Shown here in pieces: positions 46,519-58,259 of a DNA stretch of 64,000 nt. The DNA comes from Jaltomata sinuosa (lineage: Eukaryota > Streptophyta > Magnoliopsida > Solanales > Solanaceae), in the NCBI GenBank assembly GCA_003996215.1, contig QJPP01000689.1, positions 310,001-374,000 on the forward strand, read 5' to 3'. A program made the position numbers and the translations under genes. How positions within the stretch are numbered: position 1 is the stretch's first letter; each line of letters starts with the position of its first letter. The notes under the pieces were generated by a model. It was not told where the DNA came from. It was given only the letters and a program-made list of their open reading frames with translations, and did not search any database.

Positions 46519-47640
46519 ACATCCACTACTAAAAAGACTTATGTCCTCGAAAGTCAAGAAGAAGGGAGTACCTGAAGGCTCGAACAACTGAGGGTACTGA
46601 GCACGTAACTCACTCTCGGTCTCCCAAGTAGCCTCCTTGACCGGACGATGCCTCCATTGAACTTTCACAACCAAAATCTCCCTAGATCTCAATCTCTTGA
46701 TATCTCTAGCCAGAATAGTTATCAGCTCCTCAACAAAAGATAAACTCTCATCTAATTGAACTGAATCCCAATGCAACACATGCGACTCATCTGGAACATA
46801 CCGGCGCAATATCAAGACGTGAAAAACTGGGTGCACAGCTGAAAACATCGAAGGCAAAGCTAACATGTAGGAAACACTACCAACCCTCTAAATAATCTTA
46901 AATGGCCCAATGAACCTGGGGCTAAGCTTGCCCCACCGACCAAATCTCATCACCCGCTTCACGGGCGATACTCGAAGGAATACCAAGTTGCCAACACTGA
47001 ACTCCAAGGCACAAAGTCTATGATCAGCATAGCTCTTCTGCCTACTCTAGGATGCTCTAAGTCTATCCTGGATCAAACAGACTCAGTCTAAAGAATCGCT
47101 AAGCAAATCTGCACTCTGCGATCTAGACTCTAACCCATCAAGCCAACCAATCAGTGATCTGCAATGCCTACCATACAAGTCCTTGAAAGGTGCAATGCCG
47201 ATGCTTGAATGAAAGCTATTATTATAAGAGAACTCGGCCAAAGGCACAAACTGATTCCATGAACCTCCAAAGTCTAGAACACAGGCTCGAAGCATGTCCT
47301 CTAAGACCTAAATAGTCCTTTTAGACTGGCCGTATGTCTGAGGGTGGAAAGCAGTATTAAGCTGAACCTCTGTACCCAAATCCCACTGAATAGCCCTCCA
47401 AAACTAAGATGTGAACTGAGTGTCGCAGTCTGAAATGATAAAATTTGGGACCCCATGCAACCGAACAATCTCACGAAGGTAGATCTGACTAACCTCTCAG
47501 CACCGTAGGAAGTCTGAACTTGTAAATAGTGTGCTGACTTAGTCAGCCTATCAACAATCACCCAGATGGAATCAAACCCCCGAGAAGTACAAGGCAAACC
47601 AACAATGAAGTCCATAGTAATACCTTCCCACTTTCACTCC
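46366..47640 (-). pseudogene. Tekay-3 integrase and chromodomain, broken
   Basis: The integrase core begins at MDFIVGLP (about 47615) and includes the SFHSSIG and YGRHCRSLIGW blocks (about 47130-47210). The DDE region is disrupted by a frameshift near 47450. The C-terminal frame from 46866 is open for 166 codons. It has HPVFHVLILRRYVP, then the chromodomain at about 46573-46749 (DIKRLRSREILVVKVQWRHR, EATWETE, AQYPQLF), better preserved than in Tekay-1. This frame crosses the LTR boundary at 46518 and stays open for about 50 codons inside the LTR. The chromodomain would bind modified histone tails and direct insertion. Confidence 0.87.
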
Positions 47641-49360
47641 AGAATGGGAATTGGCTGCGTCAAACCACCCGGTTTCATGTGCTCAAACTTCATCTGCTAA
47701 CAGTTCAAGCATCGAGATATAAACTCCGCTACATCTCACTTCATACCACTCCACCAGTAAAGCTGTCTCAAATCTCTATACATCTTTGCTACGCCAGGAT
47801 GAATGGAGTATCAAGTACAATACGCCTTACAAAGTATCAACTGAATCAAATCTCCAACCCTCGGAACACAAAGATGACTGTCGAACCTCAAAATACCATC
47901 AGCACCCAAAGTAGCCCAGCTGGCCTCACCTGAACCACCTGATCACAAAGGTCACACAAACTCTGATCCTCAAACTATCGGCTTTGAATCTGATCAACTA
48001 GAGTAGAACGAACCTTAATACTTGCAAGAACTCTGCTAGGATCCGACAAGTCAAGCCTAACCAAATGGTTAGCCAAGGACTGGATGTTCAAGGCCAACGG
48101 TCACTCAAATATTAAAAGTGAAGCTAGGCTACCCATACTCACTACCTTCAGACTCAAGGCATTCGCTACCACATTTGCCTTGCCCGGATGATATAGAATG
48201 GTGAAATCATAGTCCTTCAGTAACTCTATCCATCTCCTCTACCTCGATTTCAGCTCTCGCTGGCTCGTAATGTACTGAAGACTATGATGGTCAGTGAATA
48301 TCTCACAATGAGCCCCATATAGGTAGTGCCTCCAGATCTTGAGTGCAAAGACTACCGTCGCCAACTCTAAGTCATGAGTGGGGTAGTTGCACTCGTGAAC
48401 CTTCAGTTGTTTGACACATATGCTATCACTCGACCCTGGTGCATCAACACACAGCCAAGACCAACCCCAAAAGCATCACAATACACGGCAAAACTCTGAC
48501 CTTCAACCGGCAAAGTTAAAACTGGAGCTGAAGTTAATAAGGCCTTAAGCCTCTAGAAGCTATCATAGCACTGATCCGACCACTGAAATGGAACATCCTT
48601 CCTAATCAGCATAGTCAAGGGTGCTGCTATGGAAGAAAATCCCTGAACAAACCTCATGTAGTAACCCGTTAATCTAACAAAGCTGCAAACCTCAGTAACA
48701 GTAGTAGGTCTAGGCCAATCACGAACCACAAAAATCTTACCCGGCTCAACTCTAATCCCTTCCTTAGACACCACGTGCCCTAGGAATGCAACTGACTCAA
48801 GCCAAAACTCATACTTTGAGAACTTGGCATAAAGTCGATGATCTCTCAAAGTCTGAAGTACAGTCCTCAAGTGCTTCTCATGCTCATCTCTACTCTGGGA
48901 GTATACCAGAATGTCATCTGTGAAGACTATCACGAACATATCCAAGTACGGGATAAGGACCCTATGCATCAAGTCCATGAATGCTGCAGGGGCATTGGTC
49001 AACCCAAAAGACATCAGCAGGAACTCATAATGGCCATAACGTGTCCTGAATGCTGTCTTAGGGATGTCCTCTGCCCTAATCCTTAACTGATAGTAGCCAG
49101 ACCTCAAATCAATCCTCGAAAACATGGCTGAACCCTAAAGCTGATCAAACAAGTCATCAATCTTCGGCATCGGATACTTATTCTTCACTGTCACCTTATT
49201 CAGCTGCCGATAATCAATACACATCCACATTGACCCATCCTTCTTCTTAACAAATAGAACATGAGCACCCCAAGGTGACACACTTGGTCTAATGAACCCC
49301 TTAGCTAACAAATCCTGGAGCTGCTCCTTAGGTCTCTCAACTCAGCAGGAGCCATACGGT
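47641..49360 (-). pseudogene. Tekay-3 reverse transcriptase, RNase H and zinc region, broken
   Basis: RT is readable from about 49350 (LQDLLAKGFIRPSVSPWG, VKKKDGSM, DYRQLNKVT). It is then open from 49125 for 190 codons (FSRIDLRSGYYQ, TRYGHYEF, FGLTNAPAAFM). The active-site box is FTDDILVY at about 48905-48920, with Thr where Tekay-1 has Ile; both Asp remain. RNase H (VYCDAFGVGLG near 48490) follows after a stop and is frameshifted near 48430. The integrase zinc-binding region (about 47690-48060) is fragmented. RT and RNase H would together make the DNA copy of the element RNA. Confidence 0.87.
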
Positions 49361-49639
49361 AGGGAGAAATAGAAATGGGCTTGGTGCCGGCTCTAACTCA
49401 ATAGCAAAATCAATATCTCTCTCAGGTGGAAGGCCTGGCAGGTTGGTAGGGAACACATCTAGGAAGTCTCTAACCACAGGACAGACTCAAGAGACGAAGG
49501 GTCAGCACTAGCATCTCAAACATATGCTAGATAAGCTAAACACCCATGAGAAATCAACTTCCTAGCTTGTAGACAAGAGATGATCCCAAATGGTGTGTGG
49601 CTAACAGAACCCTTCCACACAACCAGGGACACACCAGGC

Positions 49640-50106
49640 ATGGATATGGTAACAGTTTTGGCATAGCAATCTTAAACCGCACGGTGAGGGGATAACCAGT
49701 CCATGCCCAGTATCATATCAAAATCTAACATGTCAAGTATCATCAAATCACCCCAAGTCTCTAAATCACTAACAGATATCATGCAAGATCTCACAATTCG
49801 ATCCACTACTGAAGAATCACCTACAGGGGTCGAAACAGAAATAGGAACAGATAACGTCTCACTAGCAAACCTCAAACAAGGCATAAAGTAGGAAGATATG
49901 TATGAACATGTAGATCCATGATCAAATAAAGCCATAGCAGACTGATGGCACACAGAAATCATACCTGTAATCATAGCATTTGAGGCCTCTGCCTCCAGTC
50001 TCCTAAAGACCGCATAAAACTGACGATGACCTCCACCTTCCCGATCACCATCCCTACCACTTGCTCTACTATATGGGGAACCACCCCTGGCCTGACCACC
50101 ACCCAC
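49640..50106 (-). pseudogene. Tekay-3 aspartic protease
   Basis: The frame is open from 50106 for 144 codons. The active-site region FDHGSTCSYIS lies at about 49905-49925, with His where retropepsins of this group usually have Ser. The second half DLMILDMLDFDMILGMDWLS follows in the same frame, unlike Tekay-1 where it is shifted. It stops at 49672 (AV then TAA), which ends the domain early. This is the better-preserved protease of the two chromoviruses here. Confidence 0.82.
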
Positions 50107-51453
50107 TCTAGTCGGAGGCTGAACTGCTCGCAGGGGCTCGGCTGGTTGAGTAACTGGCTGAACTATACCCCGCTTGGGGCAATCTCTAGCATAGTGACCA
50201 ACAATACCACACTCATAACAAGGCCATGAAGGCTATATGGCCACCACGACCTGATTCCCCAGAAGCTACACCCCTCGAAGACTGACTCTGCTCAAATTGA
50301 GGACTACCAAAAGTCTGAAGTGAAGCCTGAACTAGTCGACTGGGCTGACCCTTGTGATATTGTGGCTAATAACCCCAGCCCCACTAGCCTGAACCTCTAC
50401 CACCATGTCTAGAACCACTTCTAGCCACCTGATCATGTCGATGCATGTCCTCCACAATACGGACATAGTCTGCAATAGCCTGAAATGACCGACCACTAGA
50501 AACCAATATCTCTGCTGGTTGTCTAAGCTATGTATGCAATCCCCAAACAAACATGTGAATCATGTCCTGCTTAGTAGGAATGATCATAGCTCCAAATGGA
50601 GAAAGCTGATGAAAATGGGTCTCATACTCAGATATAGACATAGATCCCTGCATAAGCTTGGTGAACTACTCCCGGCGATGCTCACGATCACTCTGGGGTA
50701 AGAACTTGGCCATGAAGGCCTCATAAAACTGAGACCAAGGCATCGGAGGTGATATAGAATGTCTTCAATCAACCTGTGCCCTCCACCATAACTTTACAGG
50801 ACTCTCTAGCCGATACCTAGTATATTTAACCCTGTGAGTGTCTAGCAAACCTAGATGGTGTAACATCTCCTCACAGGTAGTAATGAAGTCATATGGATCC
50901 TGACCCGATGTACCAGTGAATCTCAGTTGTGCCAATCTCAGAAATCTACTCAAGGCCTTCTGTTCTCCATCTGTCATAGCTGGGCGAGGAGCAAGAGGTT
51001 GTGCAACCGCTGGATCTAGAATCACCTCAACATGGGGAGCCATAGTAGCCAGCTGTGCTCCCAAAGTCTGAACACCCAAGGCTGCCCCCTGAGCGGATGT
51101 TTGTGCTACCTCAGAAGGTCTCTCTCCAATCATACCCAGTAGCTGAAGTAGTAAACCCTGAATAGCTGAAGACTGAGTTGGGGTTGAAGCTGGCACAAAG
51201 ACTGGTGTTGAACTGGTACTAAAGTTGGTGGTACCTGGGCTATCCCCGGGTCCATATGCTGCTGCTCAGGAACAAACTCTCGCTCATGATCATACTCGGG
51301 CTCTCTCTCAACTCCAGTAGCTCTAGCAGGTGCCGCTGCTCTAGGATGCCCTCAGCCCCTACCTCTAGGACCTCTTCGGCCCCTAGCTAGTGTCGGGGGT
51401 GCTAGAGTCAGAGGCTCATCTCTTCTCGACACTGACGATCTCGTATAAACCAT
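50107..51453 (-). pseudogene. Tekay-3 Gag
   Basis: The likely start is at 51453 (MVYTRSS), parallel to MVRTRSL of Tekay-1. A frameshift near 51230 is followed by a 143-codon open stretch (51196-50765) with the Gag core (ALSRFLRLAQLRF, GTSGQDPYDFI, SPVKLWWRA). The frame continues past a stop through MAKFLPQSDREHRREEF and SEYETHFHQLSPF. The knuckle CYECGIVGHYARDC at 50179-50220 is a complete C-x2-C-x4-H-x4-C set, in a shifted frame. Near 50425-50440 it has the uninterrupted site where the Athila derivative entered Tekay-1. Confidence 0.85.
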
Positions 51454-51664
51454 ATGCAGAAAAGTGAACAAGAACAAGTGAGATTTCCAGAAACTTCCAG
51501 GGATACTACCATGAGATAGAAGCAAGAAAAGTCCATATTAGTAAGATGTCACTGTAGCCTCCCAAAGATTGAGTACGGACGTCTCCGCCCCAATCCACAG
51601 GACAGTACTAGATATTAGCTCCTATACCAATGACATTATTGAACCTAGAGCTCTGATACTGTGC
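51454..51664 (-). promoter_or_regulatory. Tekay-3 leader and mutated primer site
   Basis: Next to the LTR start at 51665 the minus strand reads GCACAGTATCAGAGC (51650-51664). This is the iMet-type site with two changes from TGGTATCAGAGC. The rest is untranslated leader similar to 24635-24846. Confidence 0.75.
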
Positions 51665-54663
51665 TGTCACAACCTAATTTATTGATCATGATGGCACCTA
51701 CAACCCCCTAGTAGTCAAACCAATCCCCGTAGCCTAGAACAGTTAGTAATGGGCTACTAGCTAACAGTTAAGCGGAAGAAATGATATAATCAAGCAAAAG
51801 AAAAGGCACAAGATTAAAAGATAGATAACAGGAACATATACACATATGCGGAAGCTAAACCAAACCCAAAACCATGTAACATAGTATAGAGCCGGAACTA
51901 CTTATAAGGAATACGAAGCATCCAACATAATATATACACAATGTCTCTGAGTAGTAACAGAGTACATAGTACAAAAGACAAACCAAAGCTAAGCTTTGGC
52001 CGCTAATAGCTCACCCTCTGTCTAGATAGTCCAAAAGATCCCCCAAGCACGAATCCCACGATCTAGCAGCGATGGCCCACACCAGGATCTGCACCAAACG
52101 ATGCAGAGTATAGTATGAGCACCAATTGCAAAGCAATTGGTACCCAGTAGGTATAATAGGCCGACTAGGCACATATAAGATAAAAGAGCAGTAATAAGCA
52201 GAATAGAAAATAATTAGTCACAGAAGGCAATGAATAAGTACACGTAAGCTAGCACAGAAGAAATACAAGTAGGAATAACACATATGGCTAGCTAAAAGAA
52301 TACACATCACAGGCAAAAGAAAGAAACACGTACCCAGGATCCTCGCAACAAGAAACACGTACCCAGGATCCTCGCAACAACAAGTACATAAAGAAGAGTT
52401 TAGAAAGTAGGCAGTATACCGGTAACCTCCAATGGATAGAAAAGGAGAGCAAAGATAACGATAATCATGCTTGAATACAAGATACAATAACCCCAACTAA
52501 ACATACAAATCTCAAGTCAGAATCCCATAATTAAAAACCCAAAAGCAATCTTAACAATCTCCAATCCCACTAGAAACCACAATAGGAAGCAATAGAGAGA
52601 AATGGTAACAGTAAGTTTACCTACAGTCCCAAGGGAGCCCATACACCCAAGGAACACAAACAAGTGAAGAAAACCCTCCGGCATACCATACTACCAGAGC
52701 GTACAATCAACAAACAACAAACAAAGGTGGTACCTCACACAAATGAATGATCTGATATGATATGCCAAACCAAGTGTAATCGCAATGTCAGTATGTTACC
52801 CCCTCCGATGCCCCCAAGGTCCAATAAAGGCAGGATCCATGGAAGGACTTCTCCCAAGTACATCTACTCTGCCGTACATCCCTACCCCCGGACACCCTTT
52901 TGCTCGTAGCACTTGGTCCAAGATTATAGGGTCCATGGAGGTCTACTCATAAACCATATACTACACTCTAACCTTAAAATATCAGTTCGGAGTGCCACCG
53001 GATTAAAACTAGTCCTCTAATGCTCGAAATGCATGCCTGAATTCCATTTAGGTCTAAATCAATTAAATAAGTCTCATAACCCCCCCTCCCTAAAGGGTAC
53101 CTGAGCGTATCCGGGTCTAAAACAGTAGTAAATCAAGTCCGATGCTTGGCTTTACCAAGTTTAATATCATTTCTCATCCATAACAAGGTCAATCTAGCAC
53201 TTCGATGCAACTGGGTATAATATATAGTAGGCAAACTGTATCGAATCTTTCTTTTAAACTTTCTTACCCCAAGAAGATCCATTAATTTGATATTAAACTA
53301 TTTCATAATCAATTTTACCATAAATAGGCCCCATGGGCAATGCAAGGTTTAGAAATCATCAATAGAAGGCCTGAAGCCAAAACCATAGTAAAATCATGAA
53401 GAAAATCCTTTATATGCATGATAATGGCATTCTCAATCACAATCAATAGGCCAACGGCTCACAATCAACCTATTGGCCCTGCACAGGCTCCAATCATTCT
53501 ACAGCACAGATAGCCAGCTCTAAAACAATAATAACAATGTCTGGGACTCATGGACATTCCCAAATTCTCCATCATCTATGTTCTAGAGTTAATATAAGGC
53601 CTCACAGGACCACAAGGGTGAATAAAGCGTATAAGACAAATACTACAAACATCGGAAGAAGAAAAGTAATCGGACATGAATAAAGAGGTCAAGGTCTGTG
53701 GTACCAACTAGTATACCCAACCTAAGGATGCCCATTAATATAATTTTATCGGATATATGTGAAGTCTATAGAGTTTAAACCATAACATACCTGTCATCCG
53801 ACGATTAGTTGTTGGGACAATGATATCCAAGCCTGAATTGCTCTGAGAAACCCCGAATGATAATCAAACTATCAAAAACATAAAAATCACATTAAAACGA
53901 GTCTAACGATACCCATATAGCTATAATATTAGCCGAGCCAAAATTTGGGTCACCGATGAGTCCACGGTCCTTGCAACCCAAAATCAAAAATGAAAAGAAG
54001 CATGATGCCCACAAAGGTTCTAAGAAGACATGCTCCAAAAATAAGCAATTTTGGCCAAGGGAAAGGCTCCAAATAGCCCGCTCAAGAGGGGATTTAAAGA
54101 AGTAAGTTTAAGAACAAAATCAGAATTTGAGCAAGGAAGCTTACCAAAATGAGAGCACCACGCCAAGGAAACAAAGTCACGGAGTTTACTGTATATCCAG
54201 CTCCAAGGAGGCAGATTCTTCAAAGGAAAAACCAAGCTTTTAGAATTTATAGCCATGGAGGTTTAACAATGGGGGGAAAAGGAAATTGGGGAAGGTGACT
54301 TACCAAAGAAATCAAGGGAGCAAGCGTTCTCTTCAATGGAATGAATTCCCAAGACTTGGAACTAATTTAGAGCAACTTGGTGGAGAGAAAATTGAGTTTA
54401 GGACTTAGAATAATGAAGGTACAAGGCTGGAAAATCGAAATGCCAAGAAATATATAGTTGATGGCCGTTGGTCAGCGCTATCACGCTAAACTAGCGCCAT
54501 CATGCTAAGGGAGGGCCAGGCTCCAAGGTGCGATCGCGCACAGAGGGGCGCCATCGACGCTGGCAGGCAGGAGCTGGCCTAGGCACCATCACGCACAAGG
54601 GCCGGCCACAGGCTAACACAATCCTGCTGCCTGGGCACCGTTGGTGCTGAAGGCCTTCAACTG
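51665..54663 (-). repeat. Tekay-3 5' LTR, interrupted
   Basis: About 3.0 kb of the LTR is present before the Athila insertion. The homologous point in the other LTR is near 45855. It carries a perfect 29-bp tandem duplication at 52322-52379. Confidence 0.88.
52322..52379. repeat. 29-bp perfect tandem duplication
   Basis: AGAAACACGTACCCAGGATC plus CTCGCAACA occurs twice in a row (52322-52350, 52351-52379). It occurs once in the other LTR near 43577-43606, so the duplication is private to this LTR. Confidence 0.92.
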
Positions 54664-54837
54664 TGATGTGACATAGAAATACATCACTTTTGATGCTTAA
54701 TACATAGGATTATCGCAAGTTCTTTCGCATTATGTTGGTAGATTTGATGTTTTTTGTTAAGTGTGTAGGAAAAATGGATCTTAAAGCAAAGTGTTCGAAA
54801 TTGAGCTAAAAAGGGAAGGCTACAGAGATGATGGATT

Positions 54838-55290
54838 ATTTGACGGTCCGTGGTTCTGGACCACGGACCCGTCCTGTTAACTTGTACACCAAAGTCCAGA
54901 AGTTGTGCAAGTATGGAAGAATAAGCATGAGTCAGTCGACGAGTCATGATTTCATATTACGACCAGTCCTATCTACTCGTAGATCAGAGGTACTGCAGAG
55001 GCGCAAAATCAAGAGCAAGAAGCACGACTCATAGTACGAACCGTACTCCCAAAGTACAACCTGGCATGTTGGACTCGTAGTCACTGATCAAAGAAGGCAC
55101 AAGAAGGGACCAAGAAACCACGAGTCAAAAAGACAAGTCGTCATTCAGAAGTACGACTCGTGGTTCCAACAGTAGTTTCTCATGACAGAAGATGTTGACG
55201 AGCCAGGACCACAGTTGACCTTAACAGACTACAAACCGTCAATTCAAATGATGGGTCATCATTCCAACCCGTGTTCCCTGCCGAGTTCAG
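54838..55290 (+). promoter_or_regulatory. Palindrome cluster upstream of the Athila TATA
   Basis: Includes a perfect 10-bp hairpin (GGTCCGTGGT at 54845-54854 with ACCACGGACC at 54860-54869) and many ACGACTCGT, CGTACT and ACCACGAGTC words in both orientations over 450 bases. It ends shortly before the TATA box. Confidence 0.6.
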
Positions 55291-55325
55291 TTTCCTAGTT
55301 TTGTTAGGACAGGATTTCCATTGTC

Positions 55326-55333
55326 TATAAATA
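55326..55333 (+). promoter_or_regulatory. LTR TATA box (TATAAATA)
   Basis: GTCTATAAATAC, about 660 bases into the LTR, aligned with the TATA word of the nested derivative. Confidence 0.7.
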
Positions 55334-55504
55334 CTTTTCCTAGGTTTATTTTACGTTTTTTATGCTCGTTACTTTGGAGAAAACATATTCGAAATATTGT
55401 GATTTTAGTTTGTTCTTGGTTTTGAGAGTTGAATACATTCATAGTTCATTGTTCTTGGTTCCATCTTCATCTATTCAAGATTCCGGATTTCTTTATCTCT
55501 TATC

Positions 55505-56381
55505 GTAAGTATATGATCATGAACACACTAATAACTCCTGATTGTTTACTTATGAACATGAGTAGCTAAATCCACAACTAGGGTTGTGGGAACCATGAAG
55601 GATTAACGAAGTAGGCAAGGTACTTGGGTACTCTAGGGTGGTGTTTATGCATGTATTGTTCTTCCCTTTTCTTTGATTTCTTTTTAACGGTGCGCAGCGT
55701 TAGAACTCGCCTTATCCTTACTTGCCGGACCAAGGAGGTAACAGATGGGAAAAGGGTTGCTTAACAATTGAAATTTGAGGCTACCAACCCTCATCTAATA
55801 GCTTGACCTTATCCGGGAATAGCTAATCTGGGATCCAGGGTAAGGGTTAGTAAATCATACACCCACGGCCGGACCAAGGTATGTAGATAAATTCATCTAT
55901 CTGTCGGACCAAGGATTTAGGTGAACCAAACTTACCGATTCTGCCTGCTAAGTACCAAGCTAGTTAACTAAGTACGATGCCTTACTATGTTATGATCTCA
56001 TGGGGAACACTACCCTAGTCATCTCTCCCATTGATTACAACTCTTAAAACTATCACGTATTACTTATTTACATTCTAAGTACAATTACTACTTGTTACAT
56101 TAAAAAAACCTTCATACGGAAATAAATGGCTAACAGCGCAAGTAAACACATATCAACCATAATCCTACCATATTCCCGGTGGGATCGACCCCAACCTTCG
56201 TTGGGTTCTATATTTGAATAGTGATTGCTTACGCTTCTAAAAGGAGGTGTAATTTGGGTGTATCAAATTTTGGCGCCGTTGCCGGAGAATATGGTTTAGG
56301 ATTAAGAGAGATTGTATTTATTTGACTATTATTTCTTTTTTCTTGATTTTACTTTTTCTGTTTTTTTATTTTTTTCTACAG
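55505..56381 (+). other. Candidate leader intron, LTR to Gag start
   Basis: TATC then GTAAGTATATG at 55505 is a strong 5' splice-site match about 180 bases after the TATA box. A T-rich tract ending TTTTTCTACAG at 56381 is a strong 3' splice-site match, 15 bases before the Gag ATG. Splicing would remove the primer site from a Gag-coding message. The acceptor is conserved in copy B2 and altered in B1; the donor is weaker in the nested LTR (GTACAT). Hypothesis only. Confidence 0.35.
56271..56285 (+). promoter_or_regulatory. Primer binding site, Athila type
   Basis: TGGCGCCGTTGCCGG begins five bases after the LTR end. I recognise it as the Asp-tRNA-type site of Athila elements. Confidence 0.85.
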
Positions 56382-56396
56382 GTTGTACACTTGTGC

Positions 56397-58236
56397 ATGC
56401 CCAGTACAAGGAGTCAAGGAAATCCCTTGATCCCATACAATCCTGAGCTCTCTTGAACCTTAAGAAACATAATTAAAGAGGGAGAGCATGAGACACATGA
56501 GCAGATCACAGCTCGGTTGTTGGCTGAAGCTGAGCAAAGGAAAAATGAATTAGAGCAGACAAAAAAGGCAAGGGAAAATTCCCTTGCTGCGAAAGATGCT
56601 CAAATTGCAGCTGACCTTGCAGCTTGAAATGCGGCAGCTGCACAAGCAAGGCAAGCACAACAACAAGCTTTCCAAGATGAGGCAGTAGCTAGATGGAATA
56701 TCCCACAGAATAGGGGCCGACAGATACAACAGCCCAGGCATTCCCCTCGCTACTATAATTGTGATGAAGTGGAAGAATTGGGCATTACTGGGCCCATAGT
56801 ATTGCCACCACTGACTGAGGGAATGAAGTTTGACATCACCAGCACCATGATCCAGTTGTTGAACCTGAAGGGACTGTATGTTGTAAAACCTACAGAAGAC
56901 TCAAATCTTCATGTATAGAATTCTACTCAAATTTGTAAGGCGTATAATCTACTAGGAGTGGGGAAAGATGCTATTAGACTGAGGTTGTTTCCATTCTCAT
57001 TGACTGATGAGGCAACTGTGTAGCTCTCAGAACTGCCCAATAATTCCATATACATTTGGCACGAGTTGAAGACTCAGTTTTTAGAGCGATTCTTTCCTCC
57101 ATCAAGGATATTGTAGCTGAAGCAAGAGATCTACAATTTCAAGCAGCTACCTGTAGAGGCATTATATAAGGCTTAGTTGAGGTTCAAGAAGAAGTTGAAA
57201 CAAGTTCCGAGACATGAAATCCCTTCAAGGCATCTGATGGAAATCTTCTACAAAGCATTAAACTTCAACACAAAAGAAGTAGCTGACACAGTAACTGGTG
57301 GAGCATTCATGGAGAATTCGTATATTGAAGCTTCAGAGATGCTTGATAGGGTTGCTAAGACCAACAGAGCATGGAATACTAGCGAGGTTGAGACCTCAGC
57401 AGGTACATATGAAGTTGGTAAGTCCTTGGATTTTCATGAATTTCAAGACCTCAAACAGGAAGTAGCTGAAGTAAAGACAAGCGTCGATTTGATTGCAAAG
57501 AAAATCCTGGACGAGGGAGTAGAAAAGGTGAAAGCCATTGGCTCACAAGGGAAAGAACCAAGTCCAGGCAATTACTCATCTATGAGGAGGTTAGTTATTT
57601 GAATAATCAAGGGGCGGGTTTCTGGGCTCTGGCCAAGGAAATCTAGGTTGAAACAGAGATAGAGATGACTACTACAATCGGTCCGGCTACAGAGACAGGA
57701 GAAGAGCTAGAGACAGGGATGGTGACTGGAACAAAAAGGATGGATACAAGAATGATAGAAGTGGTCTTTATGTCCCTCCTGGAAATTGCAAAGATAGACC
57801 TGAACAACCTACCATGAGGGAGCTTCTCAACAAAGTATTTCAAAAGGTGGATTCTACGGATGCAAGCATAAAAAAGATAAAAGTTGACCTTTCAAATATC
57901 AGTCAGAGAGTGGATTCCCATTCTATTTCCATAAAACAGCTTAAGACGCAAATGCGCTAGATGTCCACTAGCATCAATCCACGTCAAAAGGGTACTCTCC
58001 CAAGTGACACCATTCAAAATCCTAAGAATGATCGACAGGTTATGCCTCTGACCACCCAAAGTGGAAAGCAGACTGTTGATCCTTCTATACTTATAGTTGT
58101 TGATGAGCCGATCGAAGTTGAAAAGGAGGATGCTGAAATTGTGATCGAGTCTGAGGAAAAAGATAGTAGTGAAGGTCCAAGTGAGAGGAAGTCTTCTCAG
58201 TTGAGAGCAAATATCAAAGAGGTTGCACGGTCCTGA
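56397..58236 (+). pseudogene. Athila Gag, broken
   Basis: The start MPSTRSQGNP at 56397 is shared with both fusion copies. One frame runs to 57602: an Ala/Gln-rich helix (56530-56680), the Gag core (GLYVVKPTEDSNLH, RLRLFPFSLTDEA, ELKTQFLERFFPPS, FKKKLKQVPRHEIPSRH), then VADT at about 57293. Here the parent continues with VTGGAFMENSY, unlike the fusions. Six in-frame stops occur before 57180; each sits where a copy or the context suggests CGA, CAG or TGG. A frameshift before 57652 leads to an Arg/Asp/Tyr-rich tail (NRDRDDYYNR) and a Glu-rich C-terminus (to 58236). No CCHC knuckle is visible. Gag would form particles. Confidence 0.85.
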
Positions 58237-58259
58237 AACCTATGCCATTGCCTCCTCTA

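Larger units (their letters stand above)
42921..54663 (-). mobile_element. Tekay-3: Ty3/gypsy chromovirus, 5' LTR broken by Athila
   Basis: A minus-strand relative of Tekay-1. The 3' LTR is 42921-46518, the interior 46519-51664, and the 5' LTR starts at 51665 and is cut at 54663 by the Athila insertion. The rest of that LTR should lie beyond the window. The outer left end reads TATCACG where Tekay-1 has TGTCACG. Domains run Gag, protease, RT, RNase H, integrase, chromodomain, with frameshifts and stops. Its left target duplication may be ACATA (42916-42920); the partner copy cannot be checked here. Confidence 0.88.
54664..56265 (+). repeat. Athila 5' LTR
   Basis: Begins TGATGTGACATA and ends GGGTGTATCA. 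The 3' half (from about 55590) is the single-copy counterpart of the ~640-bp repeat of the nested derivative. TATA at 55326. No credible gene within it. Confidence 0.9.
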
